The notes below the pieces were generated by a model, which was not told where the DNA came from, searched no databases, and saw only the letters and a program-made list of their open reading frames with translations. A stretch of DNA of 64,000 nt. Origin: Enterococcus alcedinis (GTDB lineage Bacteria > Bacillota > Bacilli > Lactobacillales > Enterococcaceae). The position numbers were made by a program, and so were the translations under genes. This document shows positions 9,124 to 17,666 of the stretch, piece by piece. The stretch's first letter is position 1. The number at the start of each line of letters is the position of its first letter. The stretch is taken from NCBI RefSeq assembly GCF_014635985.1, contig NZ_BMDT01000010.1:45907-109906 (forward strand), read 5' to 3'.

Positions 9124-10554
9124 ATGGAAACGAACTATAAAAAAATAGGTGAATCAATTGTATCGGTAATAGGGAAAGACAATATTTTATCATTGACACA
9201 TTGTGCCACTCGTCTACGATTAGAGGTTAAAGATCGTGACGTGATTGATGACAACGCCATTGAAGCAATTGATCACGTTAAGGGTGTTTTTTATAATGCT
9301 GGGCAATATCAAATTATTTTGGGAACGGGAGTAGTCAATAAAGTCTATGCAGAGTTAGTTAACAATGATCACAAAATTGAAGAAAAAGTGACTAGTTTGG
9401 AAGAAATCAAACGAGAAGGCAATCCAATTAAACGTGCAATTCGAACATTAGCTGATATTTTTATATCGATTATCCCAGGTATTGTTGCAACAGGTTTGTT
9501 TTTAGGAATTAAAGGCGTTATCTTAAACGAACATGTTTTAGGTTTCTTTGGAACATCATCGGATCAAATTCCAGAAACATTTTTAGTGTTAGTCAGTGTA
9601 TTAACTGATACGGTCTTTGCATTCCTACCTGCTTTAATTTGTTGGTCCGCTTTTAAAAAATTCGGAGGGACACCGATTATTGGATTTGTTATTGGCCTAA
9701 TGCTTGTTTCACCAATGCTACCGAATGCTTATGCAGTAGCAGATTTGAATAGTGGTGTAGAACCGCTGATAGCATTTGGATTTATTCCAATTGTAGGTTA
9801 CCAAGGAAGTGTTTTAACTGCTTTGGTTTTAGGGATTTTAGGAGCGAAGTTGGAAAAAGTCTTACGAAAGAAGATGCCAGATTCGTTGGATTTAATGTTT
9901 ACACCATTTGTTGTTATTCTAGTCATGGTATTAGCAGGGCTCCTTGTTTTAGGACCATTGCTCCATTTTGTTGAAAGTGGTTTAGTGTATGTTGTTGAGT
10001 TCTTAATCAAAATACCTTTTGGTTTAGGTGGTTTAGTAATCGGTTTCTTGTACCCACTGTCTGTGATGACGGGGATGCATCATCTTTTTATCGTAGTAGA
10101 AACAGCACTCTTAGCATCAAGTGGATTTAACCCTGTTATTACTGTTTGCGCTATGTATGGATTTGCTAATGCCGCTGTTTGTTTTGCCATCAGTAAGAAA
10201 ACAAAAAAGAAAAAAATTAAAGTAATTGGATTAAGTGCAGGAGTAACGCAACTACTAGGTGTTAGTGAACCTGGATTATTTGGAATTACGTTGCGATATG
10301 GTACAAAACCATTGACTGTAATGCTTGCCTGTTCTGCAGTAGGAGGGGCACTGCTTTCAATCCTCGGAATACAAGCAAACTCATATGGTTTAGCTGTAAT
10401 TTTATCACCTTTGATGTATATGTATGATCCGTATCAATTAATGACTTACATCATTGTTGGGATTTTAACTTTTATTGTTGCATTTATTTTGACGTACCTT
10501 TTTGCAGTACCAGAAGAATTGATGATTGAAGATGAAGTTGAATTAGCAAATTAA
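9124..10554 (+). CDS. PTS EIIBC for an alpha-glucoside (glucose-sucrose family)
   Basis: 476 residues: an EIIB domain (about 1-85, active Cys27 in LTHCATRLRL), then a membrane EIIC domain (about 100-465) with multiple hydrophobic helices and a conserved GVSEPGLFG block. It imports and phosphorylates a sugar, presumably the substrate of the GH13 enzyme 20 bases upstream. There is no EIIA domain, so phosphate must come from another EIIA, for example that of BglP in this window or a free glucose EIIA. ATG at 9124 follows GGAGG. It is the last gene before a strong terminator. Sucrose, trehalose and maltose types are all possible. Confidence 0.88.
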   Translation: METNYKKIGESIVSVIGKDNILSLTHCATRLRLEVKDRDVIDDNAIEAIDHVKGVFYNAGQYQIILGTGVVNKVYAELVNNDHKIEEKVTSLEEIKREGNPIKRAIRTLADIFISIIPGIVATGLFLGIKGVILNEHVLGFFGTSSDQIPETFLVLVSVLTDTVFAFLPALICWSAFKKFGGTPIIGFVIGLMLVSPMLPNAYAVADLNSGVEPLIAFGFIPIVGYQGSVLTALVLGILGAKLEKVLRKKMPDSLDLMFTPFVVILVMVLAGLLVLGPLLHFVESGLVYVVEFLIKIPFGLGGLVIGFLYPLSVMTGMHHLFIVVETALLASSGFNPVITVCAMYGFANAAVCFAISKKTKKKKIKVIGLSAGVTQLLGVSEPGLFGITLRYGTKPLTVMLACSAVGGALLSILGIQANSYGLAVILSPLMYMYDPYQLMTYIIVGILTFIVAFILTYLFAVPEELMIEDEVELAN

Positions 10555-10565
10555 TCATAAAAAAT

Positions 10566-10618
10566 AAAAGCAGATGAAAAAGCTCAAAATAAGAGTTTTT
10601 TTCATCTGCTTTTTATTT
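10566..10618. terminator. Bidirectional terminator
   Basis: AAAAGCAGATGAAAAA pairs with TTTTTCATCTGCTTTT, flanked by A- and T-rich ends. It serves the PTS gene and may also stop transcription from the leftward alkD-like gene. Confidence 0.85.
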
Positions 10619-10684
10619 CGTAATCATCGCTAGCAAAGAGTCCTTTTAAAGGATTTCTTTCTTACAATCTCGCAAAAACAGCTT

Positions 10685-11329
10685 TCAGATATACTTCGAA
10701 GCTTCACGAATGCTGAGGGGCGCCATTTGTTCTTTGTGGGTCTCAATAAATTCGCGTACCCAAGTTGGATTGGCTTTACTGTAATCACGTAAACTCCAAC
10801 CGATGGCTTTGTTAATAAAGAATTCTTTGTCGTTGAAATTGTTGCAAATGATTTGTGCGAGTAGTTCGGTATTCGTTTTGTCTTTTCGCAATAGTTGATG
10901 GTCAATTGCGACACGTCGAATCCAAAAGTTCTCGTCTTGGCTCCACTCAAGCATTATTGCTTCGACTTCAGGCGTTTCGTAAGCTAAATGTCCGAGTAAT
11001 TCATCCAGTCCATCGACGGTGTCCCACCAAGAATGGGTCGTAATCAATTGCTTCAGCACTGGAATGTCGTTGATGGTTAGTTTCTTTTTGAATTTAATTA
11101 AATAGCCAATCGCGATGTATTGGTATTCACGTGGTTTATCGTGCCAGCAATCGTGCACGAAATTCCAATCAATCGGTGTGTGATCGATTGATTGGATAAA
11201 TTCACGAAAGATTTTTTTACGTTCAGGGGCTGGGATTCCGAGAAAAGTGAATTGATTGCGCATGTATTTTTCCATTTGAAGTGCTTTTTCTGGATTTGCC
11301 GCAGCGGTTAAGGTTTCAGAAAGGTTCAT
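10685..11329 (-). CDS. AlkD-like DNA alkylation repair protein
   Basis: 214 residues, close to the usual length of AlkD-type HEAT-repeat DNA glycosylases. The family removes N3- and N7-alkylated purines by base excision. The signature WWDTVD is at 101-106 (the catalytic Asp of AlkD sits in a WDxVD context) and a basic helix end WSLRDYSK is near 176-183. It overlaps the upstream gene by four bases (ATGA), so the two are co-transcribed. Some relatives lack proven glycosylase activity, so the exact lesion is open. Confidence 0.85.
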   Translation of the reverse strand: MNLSETLTAAANPEKALQMEKYMRNQFTFLGIPAPERKKIFREFIQSIDHTPIDWNFVHDCWHDKPREYQYIAIGYLIKFKKKLTINDIPVLKQLITTHSWWDTVDGLDELLGHLAYETPEVEAIMLEWSQDENFWIRRVAIDHQLLRKDKTNTELLAQIICNNFNDKEFFINKAIGWSLRDYSKANPTWVREFIETHKEQMAPLSIREASKYI

Positions 11330-12408
11330 TGGTTGTCTCCTTTGTTAAAATGAAACGTTAGTGTTACTGGATTATGGTCAGAGTTCGCAAAATTTAAATC
11401 AGAGACTTTGACGCTTTCGACGATGATATCATCAGAAACGATAAAGCCATCAATCAATGAGACAAAGTTCTCACCTTTGACATAAGGTTTATTGCTGGCG
11501 CGGACCGTTGGCACTTGATCTCTGGCTAAGTCGCCTTTAACGACAGAAAATCCTTCAGGTAATAATTCTTCTGGGAATGGATGGGTCCATGTTTCTATTT
11601 TACGTTCGGTATCAAAAACTTCAGGACTATTGCCGAGTAAATCGTGGTTAAAATCGCCTCCGACAATCACACTGCGACCAGCGGCTCTTTCGCTAGCCAT
11701 TTTTTCGGCAAGTTTTTTAATTTGGCTTTCTAAAATGTTTTTGTCCTTTGTGAAAGCGGAAGAATGGATATTGATCAAGCTAACTGGCTGCCCATCGAAA
11801 GTTGTCTGACTGACAGTGAAGCTACGGTCAAGATCGAAAAATTTATCGAAATTGGTTTCGATTGGTAAAGAATAACGAGTGGCTTGTTCGATCGGATACT
11901 TACTTAAGGTTAAGATGCCCGATTGTGATTTGCCAATTGGTTTCGTAAAAGGGTAAAATAAGTAACTGGAGTCGTAATTTTGCCCAAAAACAGCAGAATA
12001 GTTATCGAATTTATCAGTCAATTGTTCGACTTGGTTGATTTTATAAGAGCGATGCGCTTTTGTGTCGACTTCTTGCAATAATATAACGTCAGAATCAAGC
12101 TGCATTAAATGTTTTTCAATACCAGCTAAGTTCTTTTGAACATCCTCTTTACTAAACGCACGTGAGTATTTACCGTCATCCATAAAGAAACTATAATCAG
12201 TTGGATAAGCAGCATAACCAATATTGAACGTTGTAATGGTATAATTGGATGGATGGGGCGCTTGTACATCAGTCGCAGGGGTGGTAGGACTGAGTTCAAG
12301 GTTATCATCTAATCGATCGTAGTCAAAAAACAAATAGGCGAGATAACCACCAAGAATTAAAATCAAGGCGAGTACGAACCATTTAAAGTAAGAAAAAAAT
12401 AATTTCAA
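11326..12408 (-). CDS. Membrane-anchored endonuclease/exonuclease/phosphatase-fold protein
   Basis: 360 residues. The frame is open to 12456, but TATAAT of the promoter lies inside that extension. GGAGGTG is followed seven bases later by TTG at 12408, which I take as the start. One membrane segment (about 5-27) anchors the protein and the catalytic domain would lie outside the cell. Metal-dependent phosphodiesterase motifs are visible in order: TFNIGY, LLQEVD, GGDFNHD and NSDHNPV. The fold covers nucleases, sphingomyelinases and inositol phosphatases, so the substrate is unknown. It is co-transcribed with the AlkD-like gene, though the link is not obvious. Confidence 0.78.
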   Translation of the reverse strand: MKLFFSYFKWFVLALILILGGYLAYLFFDYDRLDDNLELSPTTPATDVQAPHPSNYTITTFNIGYAAYPTDYSFFMDDGKYSRAFSKEDVQKNLAGIEKHLMQLDSDVILLQEVDTKAHRSYKINQVEQLTDKFDNYSAVFGQNYDSSYLFYPFTKPIGKSQSGILTLSKYPIEQATRYSLPIETNFDKFFDLDRSFTVSQTTFDGQPVSLINIHSSAFTKDKNILESQIKKLAEKMASERAAGRSVIVGGDFNHDLLGNSPEVFDTERKIETWTHPFPEELLPEGFSVVKGDLARDQVPTVRASNKPYVKGENFVSLIDGFIVSDDIIVESVKVSDLNFANSDHNPVTLTFHFNKGDNQ

Positions 12409-12425
12409 AAAAAGCACCTCCATTT

Positions 12426-12450
12426 TTGTACGATAATTATAACATAAGTC
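12426..12450 (-). promoter_or_regulatory. Extended -10 promoter for the EEP/alkD pair
   Basis: On the minus strand TGTTATAAT is an extended -10. It ends about 25 bases before the TTG start and rules out the longer reading frame. Confidence 0.6.
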
Positions 12451-12533
12451 TTTCAAGTTTCATTGTTTCAGCTGATTTGATAGACTAAAGACGAGAATTG
12501 AACCAACGAAGGAATGAAAGAAAGGTGAGGCAA

Positions 12534-13151
12534 ATGATCAAAAAACAATCACTCAAGCGGATGGGAATCGTCATCCTCGGTTCTATCATTATGGGACTCG
12601 GTATTCATTTAACGATTATTGGGCAACTAGGTAGTGATCCATTGACGATGCTTTGGATTGGTTTATCGGATAAATTAAGTATTAGTATCGGACAAGCAAA
12701 CATACTCGTCAGCTCAGTGATGTTGTTGATTGTCTTTTTTATCGATCGCAAAGAGTTATTTATTGGTAGTTTACTTAATCCAATTGTGATTGCTTTGACG
12801 ACCGATTTATTAGCCAATGTTCCGTTTCAACCGGAGTCACTGCCTTTTCGTGTGGGCTTGTTTTTAATTGGCTTGGCTCTGATGGCTTTTGGAATCGCTG
12901 TTTATTCCTTGGCTAGTTTTGGGCGTGGTGCTTATGAAGCACTGGTGTTTGCACTCAGCGCAATTTTAAACGTGTCGATTCGTCTGGTGCGAACGAGTTT
13001 TGATTGCTTGTTTATGATTCTTGGTTTTTTATTAGGAGCAAGTCTTTCTTTTGCACCATTATTAGCCATTCTCTTAATGGGAGTGATGATTCAATTTTTT
13101 ATTCAGCAATTGATTCGACCGATGAGTAAGTACTTAGGAGACGAGTTGTAA
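12534..13151 (+). CDS. YczE/YitT-like integral membrane protein
   Basis: 205 residues with about five hydrophobic segments and short loops. The N-terminal GSIIMGLGIHLTIIGQLGSD-PL pattern is typical of the YczE family of Bacilli membrane proteins, whose role is unclear. The frame opens at a TTG at 12498, but ATG at 12534 follows AAAGGTGAGG and starts directly before the first basic stretch and membrane segment, so I use it. It is divergent from the EEP gene and sits 48 bases before the next gene. No substrate can be assigned. Confidence 0.75.
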   Translation: MIKKQSLKRMGIVILGSIIMGLGIHLTIIGQLGSDPLTMLWIGLSDKLSISIGQANILVSSVMLLIVFFIDRKELFIGSLLNPIVIALTTDLLANVPFQPESLPFRVGLFLIGLALMAFGIAVYSLASFGRGAYEALVFALSAILNVSIRLVRTSFDCLFMILGFLLGASLSFAPLLAILLMGVMIQFFIQQLIRPMSKYLGDEL

Positions 13152-13199
13152 CAAACAATTTTCTACTATTAGAATAGAATAAATAAGGATGAATTAAAA

Positions 13200-14078
13200 A
13201 TGAAACAAGTAAGCAATCTTTATCAGCAGTGGTATCCAAATACGTATCAATTAAAAGCCTATCCACTAGAGGGACGCAAAGCACTTACGGTTAAAAATCG
13301 TCAAGAAATTTATCAACGTCTGATGAAACCGCAACGTGATTTAATTGAACAGCACAAAAAATACCAAATGAGCTCCTTTTTCGTCAATCATCATTACTTA
13401 ATTGATGAGCAGTGGCAATTTGAAACCGTCAACATTGACGAAAATTATAATCGCAAACTGAAACGATACCAATTGTACTGTCAATGTGGCAAGGCGATTA
13501 AATATCAATTTATTTTAAAGTCGCAAAAAACGGAGGAAACGATTGCGTTAGGGATTACCCATTTTGCGGATCATTTAGGTGTTAGTCAAGAAGTTGCCAA
13601 TGAAATCAAAAAAGGCTTGAATCATGTTGATTTGGCACTTGATGAATTGTTGTGGTTAAAAGACCGAGGTTATGATTTTCCAGAAGACTTATGGCAGCAA
13701 TATTTATATGCGCTGTATCGCAATCAACACCTTGTCCGACCATTTGCGTATAATCAAACACTCGTTAATCGTTTACTCGAATTTAAGGAAGTCGCGATGC
13801 CGATTTTTGTCTCGGATTATTTAGCGGTATTAAACGAGATCCGTATGATTGAAACACGGATTAAAGAAGATCCAAGTGATACCTTTAAAGGAAATAAACA
13901 ATTATTTGAGCAGTTTTCGCAAGATTTTACTCAAGTACCATCTTCAAGTCAAACAACCAACAAAAAATTCCATGCAAAGAGTCAGGCACTTTTTGAACAA
14001 TGGCAAGCAGTTAGAGCGAGTGAACGCCAACGAGTATTTGAAGAGTTTAAAGAACTAGTCGAAGCGAGCAAAGAATAA
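13200..14078 (+). CDS. Protein of unknown function
   Basis: 292 residues, soluble, with no signal peptide or membrane segment. I do not recognise the family. It is rich in Gln, Lys and Tyr. A single CQCGK (about 94-98) is the only possible metal motif. The centre (about 115-165) is helical, and the C-terminal third is charged and probably a coiled coil (QALFEQWQAVRASERQRVFE). ATG at 13200 is preceded by AATAAGGATGAATTAAAA. It lies downstream of the YczE-like gene and ahead of a strong terminator, so the two probably share a transcript. Confidence 0.75.
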   Translation: MKQVSNLYQQWYPNTYQLKAYPLEGRKALTVKNRQEIYQRLMKPQRDLIEQHKKYQMSSFFVNHHYLIDEQWQFETVNIDENYNRKLKRYQLYCQCGKAIKYQFILKSQKTEETIALGITHFADHLGVSQEVANEIKKGLNHVDLALDELLWLKDRGYDFPEDLWQQYLYALYRNQHLVRPFAYNQTLVNRLLEFKEVAMPIFVSDYLAVLNEIRMIETRIKEDPSDTFKGNKQLFEQFSQDFTQVPSSSQTTNKKFHAKSQALFEQWQAVRASERQRVFEEFKELVEASKE

Positions 14079-14100
14079 TTGATTGAAAGTATTAATAGTA

Positions 14101-14141
14101 GAAACGATGGCATTCGTGTAAGTGGATGCTATCGTTTCTTT
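14101..14141 (+). terminator. Terminator after the unknown gene
   Basis: GAAACGATGGCAT pairs with ATGCTATCGTTTC (13 bp, one G-U) with a short T-run. It separates the housekeeping genes from the glycan regulon. Confidence 0.8.
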
Positions 14142-14210
14142 TGTGTGAACAAAAAATCAAACTATGTTTTAAAAATGATGTATGCGTTTTATTAATGAAG
14201 AACACTGTTT

Positions 14211-14284
14211 TGATAGCCTTTTCATTTTTTGACACACTATGAATTTTATACATATTGCGAAAAAAACAGACAACGCTTACATTT
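14211..14284 (+). promoter_or_regulatory. Regulon promoter P1 (GH29 fucosidase and SBP1)
   Basis: Order: cre-like TGATAGCCTTTTCA (14211-14224), -35 TTGACA (14229-14234), a 16-base spacer, -10 CATATT (14251-14256), G plus 15 bases, then AACGCTTACATT. The cre-like 14-mer AGACAACGCTTACA is at 14268-14281. The same order and spacing recur at P2, P3 and P4. Confidence 0.75.
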
Positions 14285-14318
14285 GAGTTACGAAATACGA
14301 AACGAGGAGGCATTTTTT

Positions 14319-15659
14319 ATGAGTGAAATTAGAGGAGACATTGAAGTTGCAAAAGAGGACTTATTTGACGATGCAACGAATTATCCAGAAACTGAGATGT
14401 TAAAAGAGCGCTTGGAGTGGTTCCAAGATTTAAAGTTGGGCGTTATCTTCCATTATGGTATTTATGCGCAAGCAGGAATCGTTGAGTCTTGGCAATTATC
14501 TGAACAAGATGAATGGGCAAGAGAAGGACGTGAATTCCGTAAAGACTTCACACAATTGCAACTCGATTACTGGAATTTGATTTCAGAATTTAATCCGACG
14601 CAATTAGATGCGAAGAAATGGGCAGAAACATGTAAACAAGCTGGTTTTAAATATTGTATTTTTACAACAAAACACCATGACGGATTTAATATGTACAACA
14701 CAATTGAAACCGAATACAAAGTTGGAGGGAAATTAAGTCCCTTTAAGAACCGTGATATTTTAGGTGAAGTTTTTGATGCTTTCCGTGAAGAAGGCATGGG
14801 AATTGGTGCCTATTATTCGAAAGCTGACTGGTACTCTCCGTATTATTGGTTGGAAGACGGCACTGTTAAAGGACGTCGAGCGAGTTATGATACGGCAGAA
14901 CATCCAGAAATTTGGGCGAAATATACCAATTTTGTCCATGAACAAATTAAAGAAATTACCCATAACTATGGAAATGTTGATTTACTATGGTTAGATGGCG
15001 GTTGGGCTGGTAAAGGTAAGGAAGACTTACAAATGGACCGGATGGCTGAAATTGCTCGTGAGAAAAATCCTGAGTTAATTATGGTTGACCGTATGATGGG
15101 CGGTCGTCATGAAAACTACGTGACACCCGAACGAAAAATTCCAGAATTACATGAAATTCCGAATAAAGTTTGGGAAAGTAATATTCCAATTGGTAATGAC
15201 TGGGGGTATGTCCCAACTGATACTTTTAAATCAAGTCAAGAATTGTTAGAAACCTTTGTTGACGTTGTAAGTAAAGGTGGAAACTTAATTTTAGGAGTTG
15301 GACCAACACCTGAAGGAACATTTACTGAAGAAGAAACAACGATTTTAAATGAGATTGGTGCTTGGATTGATGTTTATGGTGAAGGGATTTACCATACACG
15401 CGCAATCGCTAAAGACCGTGTCAACGATTGGAAATTATCTTTCAATAAAGACGGACAAACGCACTATGCCTTCAGAAGTATTCACGCACCAGCGAACGAA
15501 ACGTTTACTTTAGAGGAAATTGAAGCAACCGCGGATGATCAAATTATTGATATCGCAACAGGGAAAGTATTAACGATTCAAAATGGAACGCACATTGCTG
15601 CAACGGATATTGAGCAACCAGCTATTGGCTCAATCGGAATCAAAATTATCAAAAAATAA
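14319..15659 (+). CDS. Alpha-L-fucosidase (GH29), cytosolic
   Basis: 446 residues with a GH29 barrel. The N-terminal WFQDLKLGVIFHYGIYA block, TTKHHDGF (116-123) and DLLWLDGGW are characteristic. The last holds the expected nucleophile Asp226. The enzyme releases L-fucose from fucosylated glycans. There is no signal peptide, so it acts on imported short oligosaccharides. The frame is open upstream to 14229, but that overlaps the promoter. ATG at 14319 follows ACGAGGAGG, so I start there. It is co-transcribed with the first binding-protein gene 25 bases later. The fucose can enter the fucI-fucK-fucA pathway encoded at 42932-46912. Linkage preference is not visible. Confidence 0.9.
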   Translation: MSEIRGDIEVAKEDLFDDATNYPETEMLKERLEWFQDLKLGVIFHYGIYAQAGIVESWQLSEQDEWAREGREFRKDFTQLQLDYWNLISEFNPTQLDAKKWAETCKQAGFKYCIFTTKHHDGFNMYNTIETEYKVGGKLSPFKNRDILGEVFDAFREEGMGIGAYYSKADWYSPYYWLEDGTVKGRRASYDTAEHPEIWAKYTNFVHEQIKEITHNYGNVDLLWLDGGWAGKGKEDLQMDRMAEIAREKNPELIMVDRMMGGRHENYVTPERKIPELHEIPNKVWESNIPIGNDWGYVPTDTFKSSQELLETFVDVVSKGGNLILGVGPTPEGTFTEEETTILNEIGAWIDVYGEGIYHTRAIAKDRVNDWKLSFNKDGQTHYAFRSIHAPANETFTLEEIEATADDQIIDIATGKVLTIQNGTHIAATDIEQPAIGSIGIKIIKK

Positions 15660-15684
15660 AAACGAGAAAACTTGGAGGTCAACG

Positions 15685-17334
15685 ATGAAATCACGGAATA
15701 AAGTTTTATTAAGTATCGGAATTGCGTTGTTTAGTACAGTTTTAGTTGCTTGTGGGAATGGTGGGAGTAAAGCACAAGCAGATGGACCAAAAGAATCATC
15801 GGTTAAGTTAAACACAGAAGGGCAATTCCCCGTTATTGCTGAAGGGGAAGAATTATCTTTAAGTATTATGGCGCCAGGCATGGGGCTTGCGGAATGGAAA
15901 GACATGCCGACGCTGCAAGATTATATTGAAAAAACAGGAATCGAAACAACTTATATCACACCACCAAGTGCTGATTTTCAAACGAAATTAAACTTGGCAT
16001 TTGCATCAGATGATCTGACGGATATTATTTATGGTGCAGGTTCAAACTCTCTGACGTCTGCAATGGAAATCGATTATGGCGCACAAGGAATTTTAGTTGC
16101 TTTAGAAGATTACATTACGCCAGAATTAATGCCAAACTTCTCAAAACTAGTTGAAGATGATCCAAATCTTCTAAAATCAATTACGACACCAGATGGACAT
16201 ATCTACTCGTTACCATTCGTTCCACGTAATGGGACATCGATTTGGTATCAACAGCCAATGTGGTATAACGGTGAATGGTTAGATAATTTAGATGTCAAGG
16301 AACTACCAAAAACAACTGACGAACTCTATGATTTATTAGTTCGCTTCCGCGATGAAGATCCAAATGGGAATGGTCAAAAAGACGAAATTCCATTAAGTGA
16401 TGTGGAAATGAACGGGACACGTTTATGGTTAATGGGTGCTTTTGGCATCAAAGTTAAAGGGATTCAAGAAGATGATGGAAACGTGTCATACACACCAATA
16501 TCTGAAGAATACAAAGGCTTCTTGCAGTACATGAATAAACTCTATACGGAAGGTTTATTAGATAAAGAAGTTTATAGCCAATCAAATGACCAAAAGCAAT
16601 CTAAGGGTCAAAAAAATCAACTTGGTTTATTCAATGATTACTATAGTTTCTTTACAACGGGTCGTTCAGAAAAAGAAGCAATCAATGATCCATTGTTCCA
16701 ACCGCTGACATCTGAATTCTCACCAGAAGCAGTCATTGCTGGAAGTCCACGTATTTCTCGCGGAGCATTCGCAATTACTCATAAGAACCCTTCGGTGGAA
16801 GCATCATTAAGATGGTTAGATTTCTTCTATTCTGTAGAAGGTGATCTTTACTTAGAGCAAGGACCAGAAGGTGTGCTTTGGGAAAATCAGAAAAATAAAG
16901 ATGGTGAAGAAGTTCGTGTCTATACAGACAAAGTTGATTTAAACGATACTGAAAACTTCCGTGGATCAATTACACCTGCTTACGGTTTAACAACACCAAA
17001 CTTGGTTGTTGATTTACCGCAAATTCGTAAGAGTGCTGATGAAGAGCCAGATACTTCATTTATGGATTGGGTGATTGCTGAAACAGAAGAAAAAATGGTT
17101 CCTGCAGCAGAAGTACCATTTCCATTATTGTATTTAACGAAAGAAGAAAATGATAAAGTCGGCACAAGTGCGACTGATCTTGCAACCTACACAGAAGAAA
17201 TGGAAGCGAAATTTATTACAGGTATCACTTCTTTTGATGAGTGGGATAAATATGTGAAGACAATTGAATCGATGGGTGTTGAAGAATACGTAGCAACGTA
17301 TCAAGCCGCTTACGATCGTTGGGCATCAAACTAA
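15685..17334 (+). CDS. Solute-binding lipoprotein SBP1 (LplA-type, ABC transporter family 1)
   Basis: 549 residues. The lipoprotein signal peptide ends in LVAC with lipidated Cys23. The mature part is a two-lobed carbohydrate-binding fold, with a Ca-binding loop DEDPNGNGQKDE at 223-234 as in other long LplA-like proteins. It would hold oligosaccharides at the outer membrane face for an ABC importer. No permease or ATPase for it lies in the window. ATG at 15685 follows TTGGAGGTC; the longer frame only overlaps the fucosidase end. Clear paralogues follow at 17667 and 22675, and a 79-base stretch (16211-16289) is identical to SBP2. Confidence 0.9.
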   Translation: MKSRNKVLLSIGIALFSTVLVACGNGGSKAQADGPKESSVKLNTEGQFPVIAEGEELSLSIMAPGMGLAEWKDMPTLQDYIEKTGIETTYITPPSADFQTKLNLAFASDDLTDIIYGAGSNSLTSAMEIDYGAQGILVALEDYITPELMPNFSKLVEDDPNLLKSITTPDGHIYSLPFVPRNGTSIWYQQPMWYNGEWLDNLDVKELPKTTDELYDLLVRFRDEDPNGNGQKDEIPLSDVEMNGTRLWLMGAFGIKVKGIQEDDGNVSYTPISEEYKGFLQYMNKLYTEGLLDKEVYSQSNDQKQSKGQKNQLGLFNDYYSFFTTGRSEKEAINDPLFQPLTSEFSPEAVIAGSPRISRGAFAITHKNPSVEASLRWLDFFYSVEGDLYLEQGPEGVLWENQKNKDGEEVRVYTDKVDLNDTENFRGSITPAYGLTTPNLVVDLPQIRKSADEEPDTSFMDWVIAETEEKMVPAAEVPFPLLYLTKEENDKVGTSATDLATYTEEMEAKFITGITSFDEWDKYVKTIESMGVEEYVATYQAAYDRWASN

Positions 17335-17349
17335 AACATGTGTTTCATT

Positions 17350-17412
17350 TCTTGGGACTTCAGAGATAGGATCATTTTGATCTTGTTTCTGGGGTCTCTT
17401 CCCTTTTAAAAT
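17350..17412 (+). terminator. Terminator of SBP1 (family copy 1)
   Basis: TTCATTTCTTGGGACTT leads into a stem of about 21 bp, pairing GGGACTT... with ...GGTCTC through several G-U pairs, then CTTCCCTTTT. Related sequences follow SBP2 and SBP3. Confidence 0.8.
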
Positions 17413-17463
17413 TATAGTCGTATTCAAAAATGCTTCTCCTAAAGAGCATGAAATCAACCTATT

Positions 17464-17537
17464 TGATAGCGTTTTCATTTTTACATAGTCGGATATTTCT
17501 ACATATTGCAAGATACATAGATAACGCTTACATTGTA
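17464..17537 (+). promoter_or_regulatory. Regulon promoter P2 (SBP2)
   Basis: TGATAGCGTTTTCA (17464-17477) fits the cre consensus TGNNANCGNTNNCA at every fixed base. Then -35 TTTACA (17480-17485), 16 bases, CATATT (17502-17507), and AGATAACGCTTACA (17519-17532). A leader of about 130 bases follows before the SBP2 start. Confidence 0.75.
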
Positions 17538-17666
17538 GTTAAGGAATAAGTGGGAGCTTATTACTGGCCGAATAGACAGAAGACATTGAATGTTGGTACT
17601 GTTTTTTGGTTAATGTTTTACGGTTTAGGGTTTGGAAAATCAAAACAACATATAGGAGGGCATTAA

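Noticed and set aside
12409-12456. Longer start for the endonuclease/exonuclease/phosphatase-fold gene
   Set aside because: The extension contains the TATAAT promoter element, and GGAGGTG with proper spacing points to the TTG at 12408.
14229-14318. Longer start for the GH29 fucosidase
   Set aside because: The extension lies on the P1 promoter and its second cre-like box; AACGAGGAGG precedes the ATG at 14319.
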